Source: CAVPWP01 sp963709395
Lineage (GTDB): Bacteria; Pseudomonadota; Alphaproteobacteria; Rhodobacterales; Rhodobacteraceae
Length of the DNA stretch: 64,000 nucleotides
Direction: 5' to 3'
NCBI GenBank assembly: GCA_963709395.1
Contig: CAVPWP010000013.1
Location: 189,297-253,296, forward strand
Shown here: positions 35,096 through 44,481 of the stretch, piece after piece
How the letters are laid out: every line of letters begins with the position of its first letter
How positions within the stretch are numbered: position 1 is the first letter of the stretch
Notes under the pieces: model-generated
The model's database searches: none
Seen by the model: only the letters and a program-made list of their open reading frames with translations
Told to the model about the DNA's origin: nothing
Translations under genes and position numbers: made by a program

Positions 35096-36124
35096 ATGAA
35101 GTTCCTCGATCTTGCCAAGGTGCATATCCGCTCGGGCGCGGGCGGCGGGGGCTGTGTCAGTTTCCGGCGCGAGAAGTTCGTGGAATACGGCGGGCCGGAC
35201 GGCGGCGACGGCGGACGCGGCGGCGACGTCTGGGCCGAGGCGGTCGACGGGCTGAACACGCTGATCGACTTTCGCTACCAGCAGCACTTCTTCGCCAGGA
35301 ACGGGCAACCCGGCATGGGGCGACAGCGCACCGGCAAGGATGGCGAGGACATCGTGCTGCGCGTGCCCGTGGGCACCGAGATCCTCGAGGAAGACGAGGA
35401 AACGGTGGTCGCGGACCTGACCGAGGTCGGTCAGAGGGTGCTTCTTGCCAAGGGCGGCAACGGCGGTTTCGGCAACCTGCACTTCAAGACCGCGCGCAAC
35501 CAGGCGCCGCGCCGCGCCAATCCCGGCCAGCCCGAGATCGAGCGCACGCTCTGGCTGCGGCTCAAGCTGATCGCGGACGTGGGGCTTCTGGGCCTGCCCA
35601 ATGCGGGCAAGTCGACCTTCCTGGCCGCGACGTCGAACGCGCGCCCCAAGATCGCCGATTATCCCTTCACCACGCTGCACCCGAACCTCGGCGTCGTCGG
35701 CATCGACGGGACCGAATTCGTCGCCGCGGACATCCCGGGGCTGATCGAAGGCGCGCATGAAGGGCGGGGGCTGGGCGACCAGTTCCTTGGCCATGTCGAG
35801 CGGTGCTCGGTCCTGCTGCACCTGGTCGACGGCACCTCCGAGGATGTCGCCGCCGACTGGCAGACCATCATCCACGAGCTTGAGGCCTATGGCGGCGCGC
35901 TGGCCGAGAAGCCGCGCATCACTTGTCTCAACAAGATCGACGCGCTGGACGAGGACGAACGTACCGAAAAGGCGGTGGCGCTTCAGGCGGTGGCGGGCGA
36001 GGTGATGCTTCTGTCGGGCGTCACCGGCGAAGGCGTGACCGATGTGCTGCGCGCCGTGAAACGGGTGATCGACCGGGCGCGCGGCGGCGACGAAAGCGAA
36101 GGCGAGGGGCCGTGGCGACCCTGA
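35096..36124 (+). CDS. obgE: GTPase Obg (CgtA)
   Basis: 342 residues. The Obg fold comes first (MKFLDLAKVHIRSGAGGGGC, glycine-rich loops GGDGGRGGDVW), then the GTPase: P-loop GLPNAGKSTFLAA, switch region DYPFTTLHPNLGVV, G3 DIPGLIEGAHEGRGLG, G4 NKID, and G5 around LLSGVTGEGV. A 50S-assembly and stress GTPase, usually essential. Start ATG 35096. Its stop overlaps the GTG start of proB by 13 bases. Confidence 0.96.
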   Translation: MKFLDLAKVHIRSGAGGGGCVSFRREKFVEYGGPDGGDGGRGGDVWAEAVDGLNTLIDFRYQQHFFARNGQPGMGRQRTGKDGEDIVLRVPVGTEILEEDEETVVADLTEVGQRVLLAKGGNGGFGNLHFKTARNQAPRRANPGQPEIERTLWLRLKLIADVGLLGLPNAGKSTFLAATSNARPKIADYPFTTLHPNLGVVGIDGTEFVAADIPGLIEGAHEGRGLGDQFLGHVERCSVLLHLVDGTSEDVAADWQTIIHELEAYGGALAEKPRITCLNKIDALDEDERTEKAVALQAVAGEVMLLSGVTGEGVTDVLRAVKRVIDRARGGDESEGEGPWRP

Positions 36125-37255
36125 GCCCCCGATCCGACCTGCCGGCGACCCTTCCCGATCTGAGACGGGCCAAGCGGCTTGTTGTCAAGATCGGCTCGGC
36201 CCTGCTGGTCGGAGACGGCGCGCTGCGCGCGGGCTGGCTGGCGGCGCTGGCCGAGGACGTGGTCGAGGCCAAGGCGCGCGGCACCGACGTGGTCATCGTC
36301 TCCTCGGGGTCGATCGCGCTGGGGCGCGGGGTGCTGGGTCTTGGGCCGGACGCGCTGGCGCTCGAACAAAGCCAGGCGGCGGCGGCGGTCGGCCAGATCC
36401 GGCTGGCCCGCGCCTATGAGGACGTGCTCGCCCCCCATGGCATCATCGCCGCGCAAGTGCTTCTGACGCTTGAGGATTCGGGCGACCGGCGCCGGTATCT
36501 CAACTCCCGCGCGACGCTCGAACAGCTTCTGCGGCTGGGCGTGGTGCCGATCGTCAACGAGAATGACACGGTGGCGACGGACGAGATCCGCTACGGCGAC
36601 AACGATCGGCTGGCCGCGCAGATCGCGGTGACGATCGGGGCGGACCAGCTGGTGCTTCTTTCGGATGTCGACGGGTTCTACAGCGCCAATCCCAAACTCG
36701 ACCCCGCCGCTACGCGTTTCGAGGTGATCGCCGAGATCACGCCCGAGATCGAGGCGATGGCCGGCGATGCCGGGTCCGGCCTGTCGAAGGGCGGCATGAA
36801 GACCAAGCTCATGGCGGCGAAGACCGCCGTCGCGGGCGGCTGCGCCATGGCGATCACCGAAGGATCGGTGCTGCGCCCGCTGTCGGCGCTGGCAGGTGGC
36901 GCGCCCGCAACCTGGTTCCTGGCCGAAGACGACCCCCAGGTGGCGCGCAAACGCTGGATCGCTGCGATGAAGCCGCGGGGCGAGATTTCCGTCGACGCCG
37001 GGGCCGCGCGGGCGCTTGGACAAGGAAAATCCCTTTTGCCCGCTGGTGTTACGGCGGTTTCCGGACGCTTCGGACGAGGTGACCCCGTGGATATTCTCGG
37101 GCCGGACGGCGGCCGGCTTGGACGCGGTCTGACCCGCTATACCTCGGCCGAGGCCACGGCGATCCGGGGGCGGCACTCGCGTGACATCGAAACGCGTTCT
37201 GGGCTATCCCGGCCGGGCTGCCCTGATCCACCGCGACGACATGGTGACGACATGA
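36112..37255 (+). CDS. proB: Glutamate 5-kinase (apparent +1 frameshift near 37197-37198)
   Basis: First enzyme of proline synthesis; phosphorylates glutamate. Starts at GTG 36112. The kinase domain shows RLVVKIGSALLVGDG, VIVSSGSIALGRGVL, PIVNENDTVATDEIRYGDND and LSKGGMKTKLMAAKTA. The C-terminal PUA domain runs to RHSRDIE. At cgttctgggc the frame slips and falls into the proA frame; removing one T gives LGYPGRAALIHRDDMVTT and TGA 37253-37255, overlapping the proA ATG. The corrected length is 380 residues. The apparent ProB-ProA fusion is therefore an artefact. Confidence 0.92.
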
Positions 37256-38517
37256 AGGACCTTAGCGACATCGCGGCCGTGATGGCCGACATCGGCGCCC
37301 GTGCGCAGGCGGCGGCCGCCACGCTCGCCTTTGCCGCGCCCGAGGCCAAGCGCGCAGCCCTCGAGGCCGCGGCCGACGCGGTGATCGCCCGGACAGACGA
37401 GATCCTTGCCGCGAATGCGAAGGACCTCGAGTTCGGCCGCGAAAAGGGACTGAGCCCCGCGATGATGGACCGCCTGACGCTGAACGCGAATCGGGTTGCC
37501 GCGATGGCCGATGGGCTGCGCGCGGTGGCGGCGCAGGACGATCCGGTGGGGCAGGTCATGGCCGAATGGGATCGTCCCACCGGCCTGCATATCCGGCGCG
37601 TGCGCACGCCTCTGGGCGTGATCGGCGTGATCTACGAAAGCCGCCCCAACGTCACGGCGGATGCGGGCGCGCTGTGCCTGAAATCCGGCAACGCGGTGAT
37701 CCTGCGCGGCGGGTCCGAGAGCTTTCACTCCTCCGGCGCGATCCATGCCTGCCTCGTGGACGGTCTGCGCGCCGCCGGCCTGCCCGAGGATGCGATCCAG
37801 CTTGTGCCGACCCGCGACCGCGCGGCGGTCAGCGAGATGCTGGCCATGACCGGCGTGATCGACGTGATCGTGCCGCGGGGCGGCAAGGGCCTTGTGGGCC
37901 TTGTGCAGGCCGAGGCGCGGGTGCCGGTCTTCGCCCATCTCGAAGGCATCGTGCACATCTACATCGACCGTGCCGCCGACCCCGAAAAGGCGCTGAAGGT
38001 GGTGCTGAACGCCAAGACGCGCCGGACCGGCATCTGCGGCGCCGCCGAGTGCCTGCTGATCCACCGCGAGGTCTTCGACACCATCGGGCAGGGCGTGCTG
38101 CGCGCGCTGATCGATGCGGGCGTGGAAGTTCACGGGGATGCGACGGTTCAGACGCTTCCCGGTGTGGTGGCCGCCACCCATGACGACTGGGGACGCGAAT
38201 ACCTCGACATGAAGATCGCCGCGAAAGTCGTTGAGGATATTGATGAAGCGATTGCCCATATCCGGACCTTCGGGTCCGATCATACCGATTGCATCCTGAC
38301 CGAGGACGACGCGGCGGCCGAGCGGTTCTTCACCCGACTCGACAGTGCGATCCTGATGCGCAACGCCTCGACCCAGTTCGCCGACGGGGCCGAGTTCGGG
38401 ATGGGGGCGGAGATCGGTATCGCCACGGGCAAGATGCATGCCCGCGGCCCGGTGGGGGCCGAGCAGCTCACAAGCTTCAAGTATCTTGTCGAAGGCGACG
38501 GGACGGTCAGAAGCTGA
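37252..38517 (+). CDS. proA: Gamma-glutamyl phosphate reductase
   Basis: 421 residues of the aldehyde-dehydrogenase fold, second enzyme of proline synthesis. It starts at ATG 37252, overlapping the corrected proB stop. Landmarks are GVIGVIYESRPNVTADAGAL, LIVPRGGKGLV-like VIVPRGGKGLVGLV, and NAKTRRTGICGAAECLLIH with the catalytic Cys. It ends ARGPVGAEQLTSFKYLVEGD. Convergent with chpT, overlapping its end by 11 bases. Confidence 0.96.
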   Translation: MKDLSDIAAVMADIGARAQAAAATLAFAAPEAKRAALEAAADAVIARTDEILAANAKDLEFGREKGLSPAMMDRLTLNANRVAAMADGLRAVAAQDDPVGQVMAEWDRPTGLHIRRVRTPLGVIGVIYESRPNVTADAGALCLKSGNAVILRGGSESFHSSGAIHACLVDGLRAAGLPEDAIQLVPTRDRAAVSEMLAMTGVIDVIVPRGGKGLVGLVQAEARVPVFAHLEGIVHIYIDRAADPEKALKVVLNAKTRRTGICGAAECLLIHREVFDTIGQGVLRALIDAGVEVHGDATVQTLPGVVAATHDDWGREYLDMKIAAKVVEDIDEAIAHIRTFGSDHTDCILTEDDAAAERFFTRLDSAILMRNASTQFADGAEFGMGAEIGIATGKMHARGPVGAEQLTSFKYLVEGDGTVRS

Positions 38518-39116
38518 TCGTGATTGCGCCATCCCCCAGCGTGGTGCGAAGCTGCCGCCCCAGGCGGCGCGCAAGGTCGGGAACCAGCGCGAAATGGACG
38601 TTGGACGCGGTCAGTTCCGCCCCGTCCGCCTGTCCCAGCATGAGGCTCCAGAGCGCGGCGTCGGCCTTGATCCGGTCCGCGGCCCCTTCAAGCCGCCAGG
38701 CGCCGCCCTCGTGGCTGACAGAGATACGGCCGCCGTACGGCAGGGCCGTTTCGAGGCAAAGCAGCAGCAGGAACGCAAGCTTCGCCTCGGCGCGCACGGG
38801 GTCCGTGTCGCCGCGTCCAGTCGATCCGCAGGCGGCCGCCCCGGGTCAGGTCCGCCAGGATCGCGCGGATCTCGCCAACGCCGATCTGCGCGCCGCCCCC
38901 CGTCGCTCCGAAGGCCACGCGGAAGAACCGGATGCGGGCATTGGCGTTCTCGACGCTTTCCGAGATCAGCGCGATCTCGGGGGCCGCGTTCAGGCCGGTC
39001 ATCGACAGAAGCTCGACCCCGTTGCCGATGGCGCCCAGCGGGCTGATGAGGTCATGGCAGATGCGCGATCCCAGGAGCGCGCTCAAGTCGTCAGGGCCGG
39101 TCACACGCGAGGTCAT
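38507..39116 (-). CDS. chpT: Histidine phosphotransferase, ChpT type (apparent +1 frameshift near 38811-38812)
   Basis: A degenerate histidine-kinase-like phosphotransferase of the CckA-ChpT-CtrA phosphorelay. The phosphorylated His is in LLGSRICHDLISPLGAIGNG. The later part, AFLLLLCLETALPYGGRISV and ALWSLMLGQADGAELT, fits the pseudo-ATPase domain. The two parts are in different frames; removing one G in the minus-strand gcggcgacacgg yields DWTRDTDPVRAEAKLAF and a 202-residue protein. In this group CtrA controls motility and gene-transfer functions. ATG 39116. Confidence 0.83.
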
Positions 39117-39161
39117 GGGGCGCGATCCGGACCTGAAGGGCAATCTGGAGAAGGGTATCCC

Positions 39162-39344
39162 ATGTCGGACATGAGTTCGCTCCTCCAGCCCGGGATGCTG
39201 GTGCGCCACCCGACGCGCGAAGACTGGGGATTGGGGCAGGTGCAATCTAACATTGGCGGCAAGATCACCGTGAATTTCGAACAGGTCGGCAAGGTCGTCA
39301 TCGACGCGGCGCATGTCGACCTTGTGCTGGTCTTCGACACCTGA
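39162..39344 (+). CDS. DUF3553 family small protein
   Basis: 60 residues with the DUF3553 pattern: MLVRHPTREDWGLGQVQSNI then ITVNFEQVGKVVI. The SH3-like fold of this family also occurs attached to UvrD/PcrA helicases, suggesting nucleic-acid or RNAP contact. Divergent from chpT with 45 bp between starts. GAGAAGG precedes the ATG. Confidence 0.83.
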   Translation: MSDMSSLLQPGMLVRHPTREDWGLGQVQSNIGGKITVNFEQVGKVVIDAAHVDLVLVFDT

Positions 39345-39468
39345 AAATTCAACCTTAGCTCAATCGTAGTCCTGTCATACAACCTCAGGCTGTGTCAAGC
39401 AGCGCCGGTCGGTTGCCAAGCCCGGTCCGAGGCAATAGAACGCGCCACGCCCTGAATACCGGCCGGAC

Positions 39469-40239
39469 ATGGACCCGAGCGATCCTCATCTCACACTGCG
39501 CCTTGCCACGTCCGACGCCGACCGGCGCGCGGCCGAGCGTCTGCGCTACGAGGTGTTCGTGGACGAGCTTGGCGGCGACGGCCCGCTGGTCGATCATGCC
39601 GCGCGGCTGGAGCGCGACCGGTTCGATCCCTACTTCGACCACCTGATCCTCGTCGATGACCGGCGCGATGCCGCGGCGCTCGATCATGTGGTCGGGGTCT
39701 ACCGGTTGATGACCGATGAGGGCGCAGCACGGGCCGGTCAGTTCTATTCCGAGGACGAATACGATCTCGCGCCCCTGCGTGCGACGGGGCGGCGTCTTCT
39801 GGAACTGGGGCGGTCCTGCGTGCATCGCGACTATCGCGGCGGGACGGCGATGTTCCAGCTCTGGGGCGGGCTTGCAGACTACGTTCTCGACCGGCGGATC
39901 GAGATCCTGTTCGGCGTGGCAAGTTTTCATGGCACCGATGCCGCGGCGCTGGCGATGCCGCTGTCCTACCTGCATCGCAATCACCTTGCCCCGCCCGAGC
40001 TGAGGGTGCGCTCGCGCGCCTTTCAGCCGATGGACCTGATGCCCGGAGAGGCCGTCGACCGGCTTGCGGCGATGCGGGCGATGCCGGCCCTGATCAAGGG
40101 CTACCTGCGGATGGGCGGGGTGGTGGGCGAGGGGGCATTCATCGACTGGCCGTTCAACACCACCGACATCTGCCTTGTGATGGACACGGCGCAGATGAAC
40201 CACCGGGCCCGGAGCCTCTATTCGCGCGGACGGGCCTGA
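39469..40239 (+). CDS. olsB: L-ornithine N-alpha-acyltransferase
   Basis: 256 residues of the OlsB/GNAT family that transfers 3-hydroxyacyl from ACP to ornithine, making lyso-ornithine lipid. Motifs: AAERLRYEVFVDELGGDG, FDHLILVDDR, VVGVYRLMTDEGAARAGQFY, and LELGRSCVHRDYRGGTAMFQ. It ends with the membrane-proximal ARLKGYLRMGG-like ALIKGYLRMGGVVGEGA. olsA begins 2 bp after the stop, completing the pathway. Confidence 0.9.
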   Translation: MDPSDPHLTLRLATSDADRRAAERLRYEVFVDELGGDGPLVDHAARLERDRFDPYFDHLILVDDRRDAAALDHVVGVYRLMTDEGAARAGQFYSEDEYDLAPLRATGRRLLELGRSCVHRDYRGGTAMFQLWGGLADYVLDRRIEILFGVASFHGTDAAALAMPLSYLHRNHLAPPELRVRSRAFQPMDLMPGEAVDRLAAMRAMPALIKGYLRMGGVVGEGAFIDWPFNTTDICLVMDTAQMNHRARSLYSRGRA

Positions 40240-40241
40240 GC

Positions 40242-41081
40242 GTGACCTGGCAGGACGGCTCCGCCCCGCCCGAGGGCCGGGTCGGACCGGCCGGCTGGCT
40301 GCTCGCGGTGGCGCGCGGGGTCCCGCTGGTCATTCTGGTGTTCGGGGGGCTTGTCCTTCTCGTGCTGCTGCGTCTGGTCGAGCGGCCGCTTTACGGCGTG
40401 GCACGGCCCTGGACGCCGTGGATCACCCAGGGGGTCTGCCGGGCGGCCTTCGTGATCCTGGGGATGGGCTACCGCACCCAGGGGCGGCAGATGAACACGG
40501 CGGGCTGCGTGGTGGCGAACCATTCCTCGTGGCTCGACATCTTCGCGCTCAATGCCCGCAAGCGCGTCTATTTCGTCTCGAAGGCCGAGGTGGCGGGCTG
40601 GCCGGGGATCGGCTGGCTGGCGCGGGCCACGGGCACGGTCTTCATCCGACGCGACGCGCGCGAGGCGCGGGCCCAGACCGAGGTGTTCCGCGAGCGTCTC
40701 AGGGCCGGTCACCGGCTTCTGTTCTTCCCCGAGGGTACCTCGACCGACGGGCAACGGGTGCTGCCGTTCAAGACGACGCTCTTCGCGGCCTTCTTCGATC
40801 CCGCGCTGAAGGACAGCCTGATGGTCCAGCCCGTGAGCGTGATCTACACCGCGCCGCCGGGCGAGGACGCGCGGTTCTACGGCTGGTGGGGTGCGATGGG
40901 ATTCGGGCCGCACCTGCTCAAGGTGCTGGCATGCAGGCGACCGGGGGCGGTGACGCTGGTCTATCATCCGCCCGTCGCGGTCGCGGATTTCCCCGACCGC
41001 AAGGCGCTGGCGCGGTATTGCGAGACAATGGTGCGTGACGGGGTCGCGGCGCGGCTTGAGGCTAAACCATCTCGGCCATGA
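40242..41081 (+). CDS. olsA: Lyso-ornithine lipid O-acyltransferase (1-acyl-G3P acyltransferase family)
   Basis: 279 residues; GTG start at 40242 directly after olsB. One N-terminal membrane helix (LVILVFGGLVLLVLLRLVE) precedes the PlsC domain with HX4D in VVANHSSWLDIFAL and LLFFPEGTSTDGQRVLPF as the G3P-type motif. Together with OlsB it makes ornithine lipids, phosphate-free membrane lipids used under phosphate limitation. The 3' end overlaps convergent thiE by 20 bp. Confidence 0.9.
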   Translation: MTWQDGSAPPEGRVGPAGWLLAVARGVPLVILVFGGLVLLVLLRLVERPLYGVARPWTPWITQGVCRAAFVILGMGYRTQGRQMNTAGCVVANHSSWLDIFALNARKRVYFVSKAEVAGWPGIGWLARATGTVFIRRDAREARAQTEVFRERLRAGHRLLFFPEGTSTDGQRVLPFKTTLFAAFFDPALKDSLMVQPVSVIYTAPPGEDARFYGWWGAMGFGPHLLKVLACRRPGAVTLVYHPPVAVADFPDRKALARYCETMVRDGVAARLEAKPSRP

Positions 41082-41682
41082 GGCTGCCAAGGGCCGCTGC
41101 CGCGTCGTCCGCCTTCCAGATCTCTTCGCCGATGGCGAAGAAATCGGTCACCTTCCAGAGATCGGCCACCGCCCGGTCGGTCACCAGCCCCTCGGCCACG
41201 ACCGGCACCTCGATCATCTCGGACCACCAGGCGAAAAGCTCGGCATCGGCGACGGTGCCGTCGCCGAGCGCGCTGGCGGTCAGCGGCCCGAAGCTGACGT
41301 AATCCGCGCCGGCCTCGCCCGCGGTCATCCCGTCGTGGCGCGAGGCGCCGCAGAAGGCCCCGACGACGGCATCGGGCCCAAGCACCTTGCGCGCGGCCCG
41401 GACCGAGCGCGCGCCATCGGTCAGGTGCACCCCGTCAAGGCCAAGCCGCTCCACCATGCCCAGATGCGTCTCGATCACCATCGCCACGTCATGGGCATGG
41501 GCAACCTCGCGCAGCGCGTCGGCCGCGCGCGCGATCCGGTCCTCGTCGCGGGTGGCCAGGCTGAGGCGGATGCAGGCCACCGGATGGGCGTCAAGGACCG
41601 CCGCCAGCCTCTTGGGAAAGAGCGACAATTCGAACTCGGGCGGGGTGATGAGATAGATCTGCGGGCGCTCGGAATCGGCCAT
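41062..41682 (-). CDS. thiE: Thiamine phosphate synthase family protein
   Basis: 206 residues of a TIM barrel. It begins PQIYLITPPEFELSLFPKRL; HLTDGARSVRAARKVLG and VVGAFCGASRHDGMTAGEAG match the ThiE phosphate-binding loops, and YVSFGPLTASALGDG is the family signature region. It joins HMP-PP with THZ-P to form thiamine phosphate. The divergence from E. coli ThiE is typical of this alphaproteobacterial branch. No thiamine riboswitch is visible upstream. Confidence 0.82.
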   Translation of the reverse strand: MADSERPQIYLITPPEFELSLFPKRLAAVLDAHPVACIRLSLATRDEDRIARAADALREVAHAHDVAMVIETHLGMVERLGLDGVHLTDGARSVRAARKVLGPDAVVGAFCGASRHDGMTAGEAGADYVSFGPLTASALGDGTVADAELFAWWSEMIEVPVVAEGLVTDRAVADLWKVTDFFAIGEEIWKADDAAAALGSLMAEMV

Positions 41683-41751
41683 TTTCGGCTCCGTTATCGG
41701 TCGTCGTGCCGCCTATATCCGGTTCCGCGGAGATTGGCTACTTCGGCGAGG

Positions 41752-42366
41752 CTAGGCCAGTGCGCGCGCGTGAAGCTCCCGCGACGCGACCAGGATCGCG
41801 CGGGCATCGTCCGCGGAGAAGAGAAGTAGCGGGACAAGGGTTCCATCCTCGGCTTCGACAGGATGTGCCAGCCGGTTGCCAAGCATCCGTCGTAGCCGCG
41901 AGACGGCGGGTTCGGGGCCCGCCCGCCGCGCCAGCCACAGGGCCCGCGGCGCCCCGTCGAAGTCGCTTCGAAAAACATGGACGGCGGCGACCTGCGCCCA
42001 GGGCACCTGAAGGGCGATGGGTCCGATCGCGTAGTCCAGACCGTGGGGGTCCAGCCGCAGGCTGCCCGCTTCGGCACCCTTGGGCACAAGCCGAAGGAAG
42101 TAGAACCCGAGAAGCACCAGAGGAAAGGAAGCCACGGCGACGAACAGGTAGGGAAGCGCGAAAAGCGAGGCCGTGCCTCGATCGGGAAAGAACCCGTCCG
42201 TCGACATGATAATGAAAGCCACAATCCCCACAGGCATAAGGAAATAGGTGCAAGCTTGCAGGCGCGCATTGCGGACGCGGCGTCTGTCGACCGGGAACTC
42301 GTGCTTGGACAAGAGGGGATCCTCGGTGGAACTCCGGTGAAGTCGGCGGCGGCGCCGAAGCACCAT
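41752..42366 (-). CDS. Hypothetical membrane protein with two helices and a soluble domain
   Basis: 204 residues as written from 42366; a TTG at 42312 (LSKHEFPVD) preceded by GAGGATC is an alternative start. Two hydrophobic helices (ACTYFLMPVGIVAFIIMS and LPYLFVAVASFPLVLLGFYF) are followed by a beta-rich cytoplasmic domain (PHGLDYAIGPIALQVPWAQV) that resembles bacterial PH-like domains. No family recognised; lone gene. Confidence 0.55.
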   Translation of the reverse strand: MVLRRRRRLHRSSTEDPLLSKHEFPVDRRRVRNARLQACTYFLMPVGIVAFIIMSTDGFFPDRGTASLFALPYLFVAVASFPLVLLGFYFLRLVPKGAEAGSLRLDPHGLDYAIGPIALQVPWAQVAAVHVFRSDFDGAPRALWLARRAGPEPAVSRLRRMLGNRLAHPVEAEDGTLVPLLLFSADDARAILVASRELHARALA

Positions 42367-42543
42367 GAGATACCTGACAGAATGCCCTCTACTGTCCGTG
42401 GATCAAGGCCCTGGTCTCACTCGGCTTGCCAGCACGGAACCTAGTACCCGCGCGGTCGCTGTGCATGACTGCCGCCAGACCTTCGTCGCACTCGCCACGT
42501 GCTCCCTTGCCGCCTTCGCCCGTGCAGCGTAACACGCCCGGCG

Positions 42544-43275
42544 ATGTCTGAACCGATCTTTGTCCTTGTCCGCCCGCAGATGGGCGAGAATATCGGCGCC
42601 GCCGCGCGGGCCATGTGGAACTTCGGCCTCGACCGGATGCGCATCGTCGACCCGCGCGACGGCTGGCCCAACCCGAAGGCCGTGGCGATGGCCAGCGGGG
42701 CGGGTCGGCTGCTGGATGCGGCCCGAATCGTCTCGACCACGCCCGAGGCGCTTGAGGACGCGGCCTTCGTCTATGCCACCACGGCCCGGCCGCGCGACCT
42801 GACCACGCCGGTCTTCACCCCCGAGGCCGCGATGGCGGATGCCGCGCGGCGGATCGCGGCCGGGCAGAAGGTGGCGGTGCTGTTCGGCCCCGAGCGCGCG
42901 GGGCTTGAAAACGACGACATCGCGCGGGCCAATGCGATCATCACGGTGCCGGTGAACCCGGACTTTCCGTCGCTGAACCTGGCCCAATGCGTGCTGCTGA
43001 CCGCGTATGAGTGGCGGCGGCAGGCCGAGACGTCGCCGCCGGTCGACCCCGGCCTTGCCGGCACCGACTGGGCCACGCAGATCGAGGTCGAAAAACTGGC
43101 CGAGCATTACGAGGGGCGGCTCGAGGACGCGGGCTTCTTCTTTCCGCCCGAAAAGGCCGGGACGATGAAGATCACCCTGCGCAATCTCTGGAGCCGGATG
43201 CCCCTGACCCGCGCCGATGTGCAGATCCTGCACGGCATGCTGCGTCAGATGGTCCGCTGGAAAGACCGCCCCTGA
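42544..43275 (+). CDS. TrmJ-like tRNA/rRNA 2'-O-methyltransferase (SpoU family)
   Basis: 243 residues. SpoU motif 1 is LVRPQMGENIGAAARAMWNFG; motif 2, KVAVLFGPERAGLENDDIAR; motif 3, ITVPVNPDFPSLNLAQCVLL. These form the trefoil-knot SAM site. The C-terminal tail (LRNLWSRMPLTRADVQILHG) matches TrmJ, which methylates position 32 of tRNAs. Starts at ATG 42544. Confidence 0.88.
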   Translation: MSEPIFVLVRPQMGENIGAAARAMWNFGLDRMRIVDPRDGWPNPKAVAMASGAGRLLDAARIVSTTPEALEDAAFVYATTARPRDLTTPVFTPEAAMADAARRIAAGQKVAVLFGPERAGLENDDIARANAIITVPVNPDFPSLNLAQCVLLTAYEWRRQAETSPPVDPGLAGTDWATQIEVEKLAEHYEGRLEDAGFFFPPEKAGTMKITLRNLWSRMPLTRADVQILHGMLRQMVRWKDRP

Positions 43276-43335
43276 TGACTGGACGCCCCCCAAGGCCGGG
43301 CATAGGTTGCCGGGCAACGAGCGAACGGGACTGAC

Positions 43336-44481
43336 ATGGCCGAAAAACGCAAGCTTTTCGAAGAAGTATCCGCCGACACGCCCAAGCCTGTCCAGCCGCA
43401 GGGCGGGATGATCGACGCCGCGCGCAAGGGCGCGCGCGGGGCGATCCGGGTCTGGCTGATGGTGCTTTTCGCCCTCGTCGTGGTGATGATCGCGGTCGGC
43501 GGTCTGACGCGGCTGACCGACTCCGGGCTGTCGATCACCGAGTGGGCGCCGGTCACGGGGGCGATCCCGCCCTTGTCCGAGGCCGACTGGCAGGCCGAGT
43601 TCGACGCCTATCGGCAGATCCCCGAATACCAGCTTCAGAACCGGGGGATGAGCCTTGAGGCGTTCAAGGTCATCTACTGGTGGGAATGGGGCCACCGGCA
43701 GCTTGGCCGGGTGATCGGCCTTGTCTGGGGGGCGGGCTTCGTCTTTTTCTGGGCCACCAAGCGCATTCCACCGGGCTGGACGCCGCGCCTTCTGGGACTT
43801 GGCGCGCTTGGCGGGCTTCAGGGCGCGATCGGCTGGTGGATGGTGTCCTCGGGGCTGGAAGGGGCGCGCCTTGACGTGGCCTCCTACCGGCTGGCCATCC
43901 ATCTTGGTCTGGCCTTCGTGATCCTCGGCCTGATCGCGTGGTACACCTTCAAGCTGGGCCGGACCGAAGCCGCGCTTTTGCAGGCACGCCGGTCGAAGGA
44001 CGCAAAGCTCTTTTCGCTGAGCACCGGGCTGATGCACTTCGCCTTCCTGCAGATCCTGCTGGGCGCGCTGGTGGCGGGCATCGACGCCGGTCGCAGCTTC
44101 CCCGACTGGCCGCTTATGGCGGGCGGGGTCTTCCCGCCCGAGCCCTTCGCGATCTCGCCCGTCTGGCGCAACTTCTTCGAGAATGCGGGCACCGTGCAGT
44201 TCATGCACCGCATGGCGGGATACCTTCTGTTCGCCTTCGGCGTCGTGGTCTGGCTGCGCGGACGGAGATCGGCGAACGCCGGCACGCGTTTTGCCTTCAA
44301 CGCGGTTTTCGCGGCGATGAGCTTGCAGGTGGTGCTGGGGATCGTGACCGTGATCTACCAGGCCCAGTGGCACGTCGCGATCACGCATCAGTTCGTGGCG
44401 GTGATCCTGTGGGTCGCGATCCTGCGGGCGCGTTTCCTCAGCCTTTACCCGCAACCCCAATCCGTGAGGTCAACCGCATGA
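43336..44481 (+). CDS. ctaA: Haem A synthase
   Basis: 381 residues of the CtaA/Cox15 family converting haem O to haem A for cytochrome aa3 oxidase. About eight transmembrane helices with haem-ligand histidines in WWEWGHRQLGRVIG, LAIHLGLAF, QFMHRMAGYLL and AITHQFVAV. A conserved GGLTRLTDSGLSITEW follows the first helix. No cytochrome oxidase genes are in the window. The stop overlaps the M32 peptidase ATG (ATGA). Confidence 0.94.
   Translation: MAEKRKLFEEVSADTPKPVQPQGGMIDAARKGARGAIRVWLMVLFALVVVMIAVGGLTRLTDSGLSITEWAPVTGAIPPLSEADWQAEFDAYRQIPEYQLQNRGMSLEAFKVIYWWEWGHRQLGRVIGLVWGAGFVFFWATKRIPPGWTPRLLGLGALGGLQGAIGWWMVSSGLEGARLDVASYRLAIHLGLAFVILGLIAWYTFKLGRTEAALLQARRSKDAKLFSLSTGLMHFAFLQILLGALVAGIDAGRSFPDWPLMAGGVFPPEPFAISPVWRNFFENAGTVQFMHRMAGYLLFAFGVVVWLRGRRSANAGTRFAFNAVFAAMSLQVVLGIVTVIYQAQWHVAITHQFVAVILWVAILRARFLSLYPQPQSVRSTA

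Noticed and set aside
35923..38517. A single 864-residue frame joining glutamate 5-kinase and gamma-glutamyl phosphate reductase, like plant P5CS
   Set aside because: The PUA domain of ProB ends in the wrong frame after one extra T near 37197. With that base removed a normal ProB stop overlaps a normal ProA start, so the fusion is artificial.
42403..44460. A 685-codon minus-strand frame across trmJ and ctaA
   Set aside because: Shadow of two well-supported plus-strand genes; no recognisable protein features.
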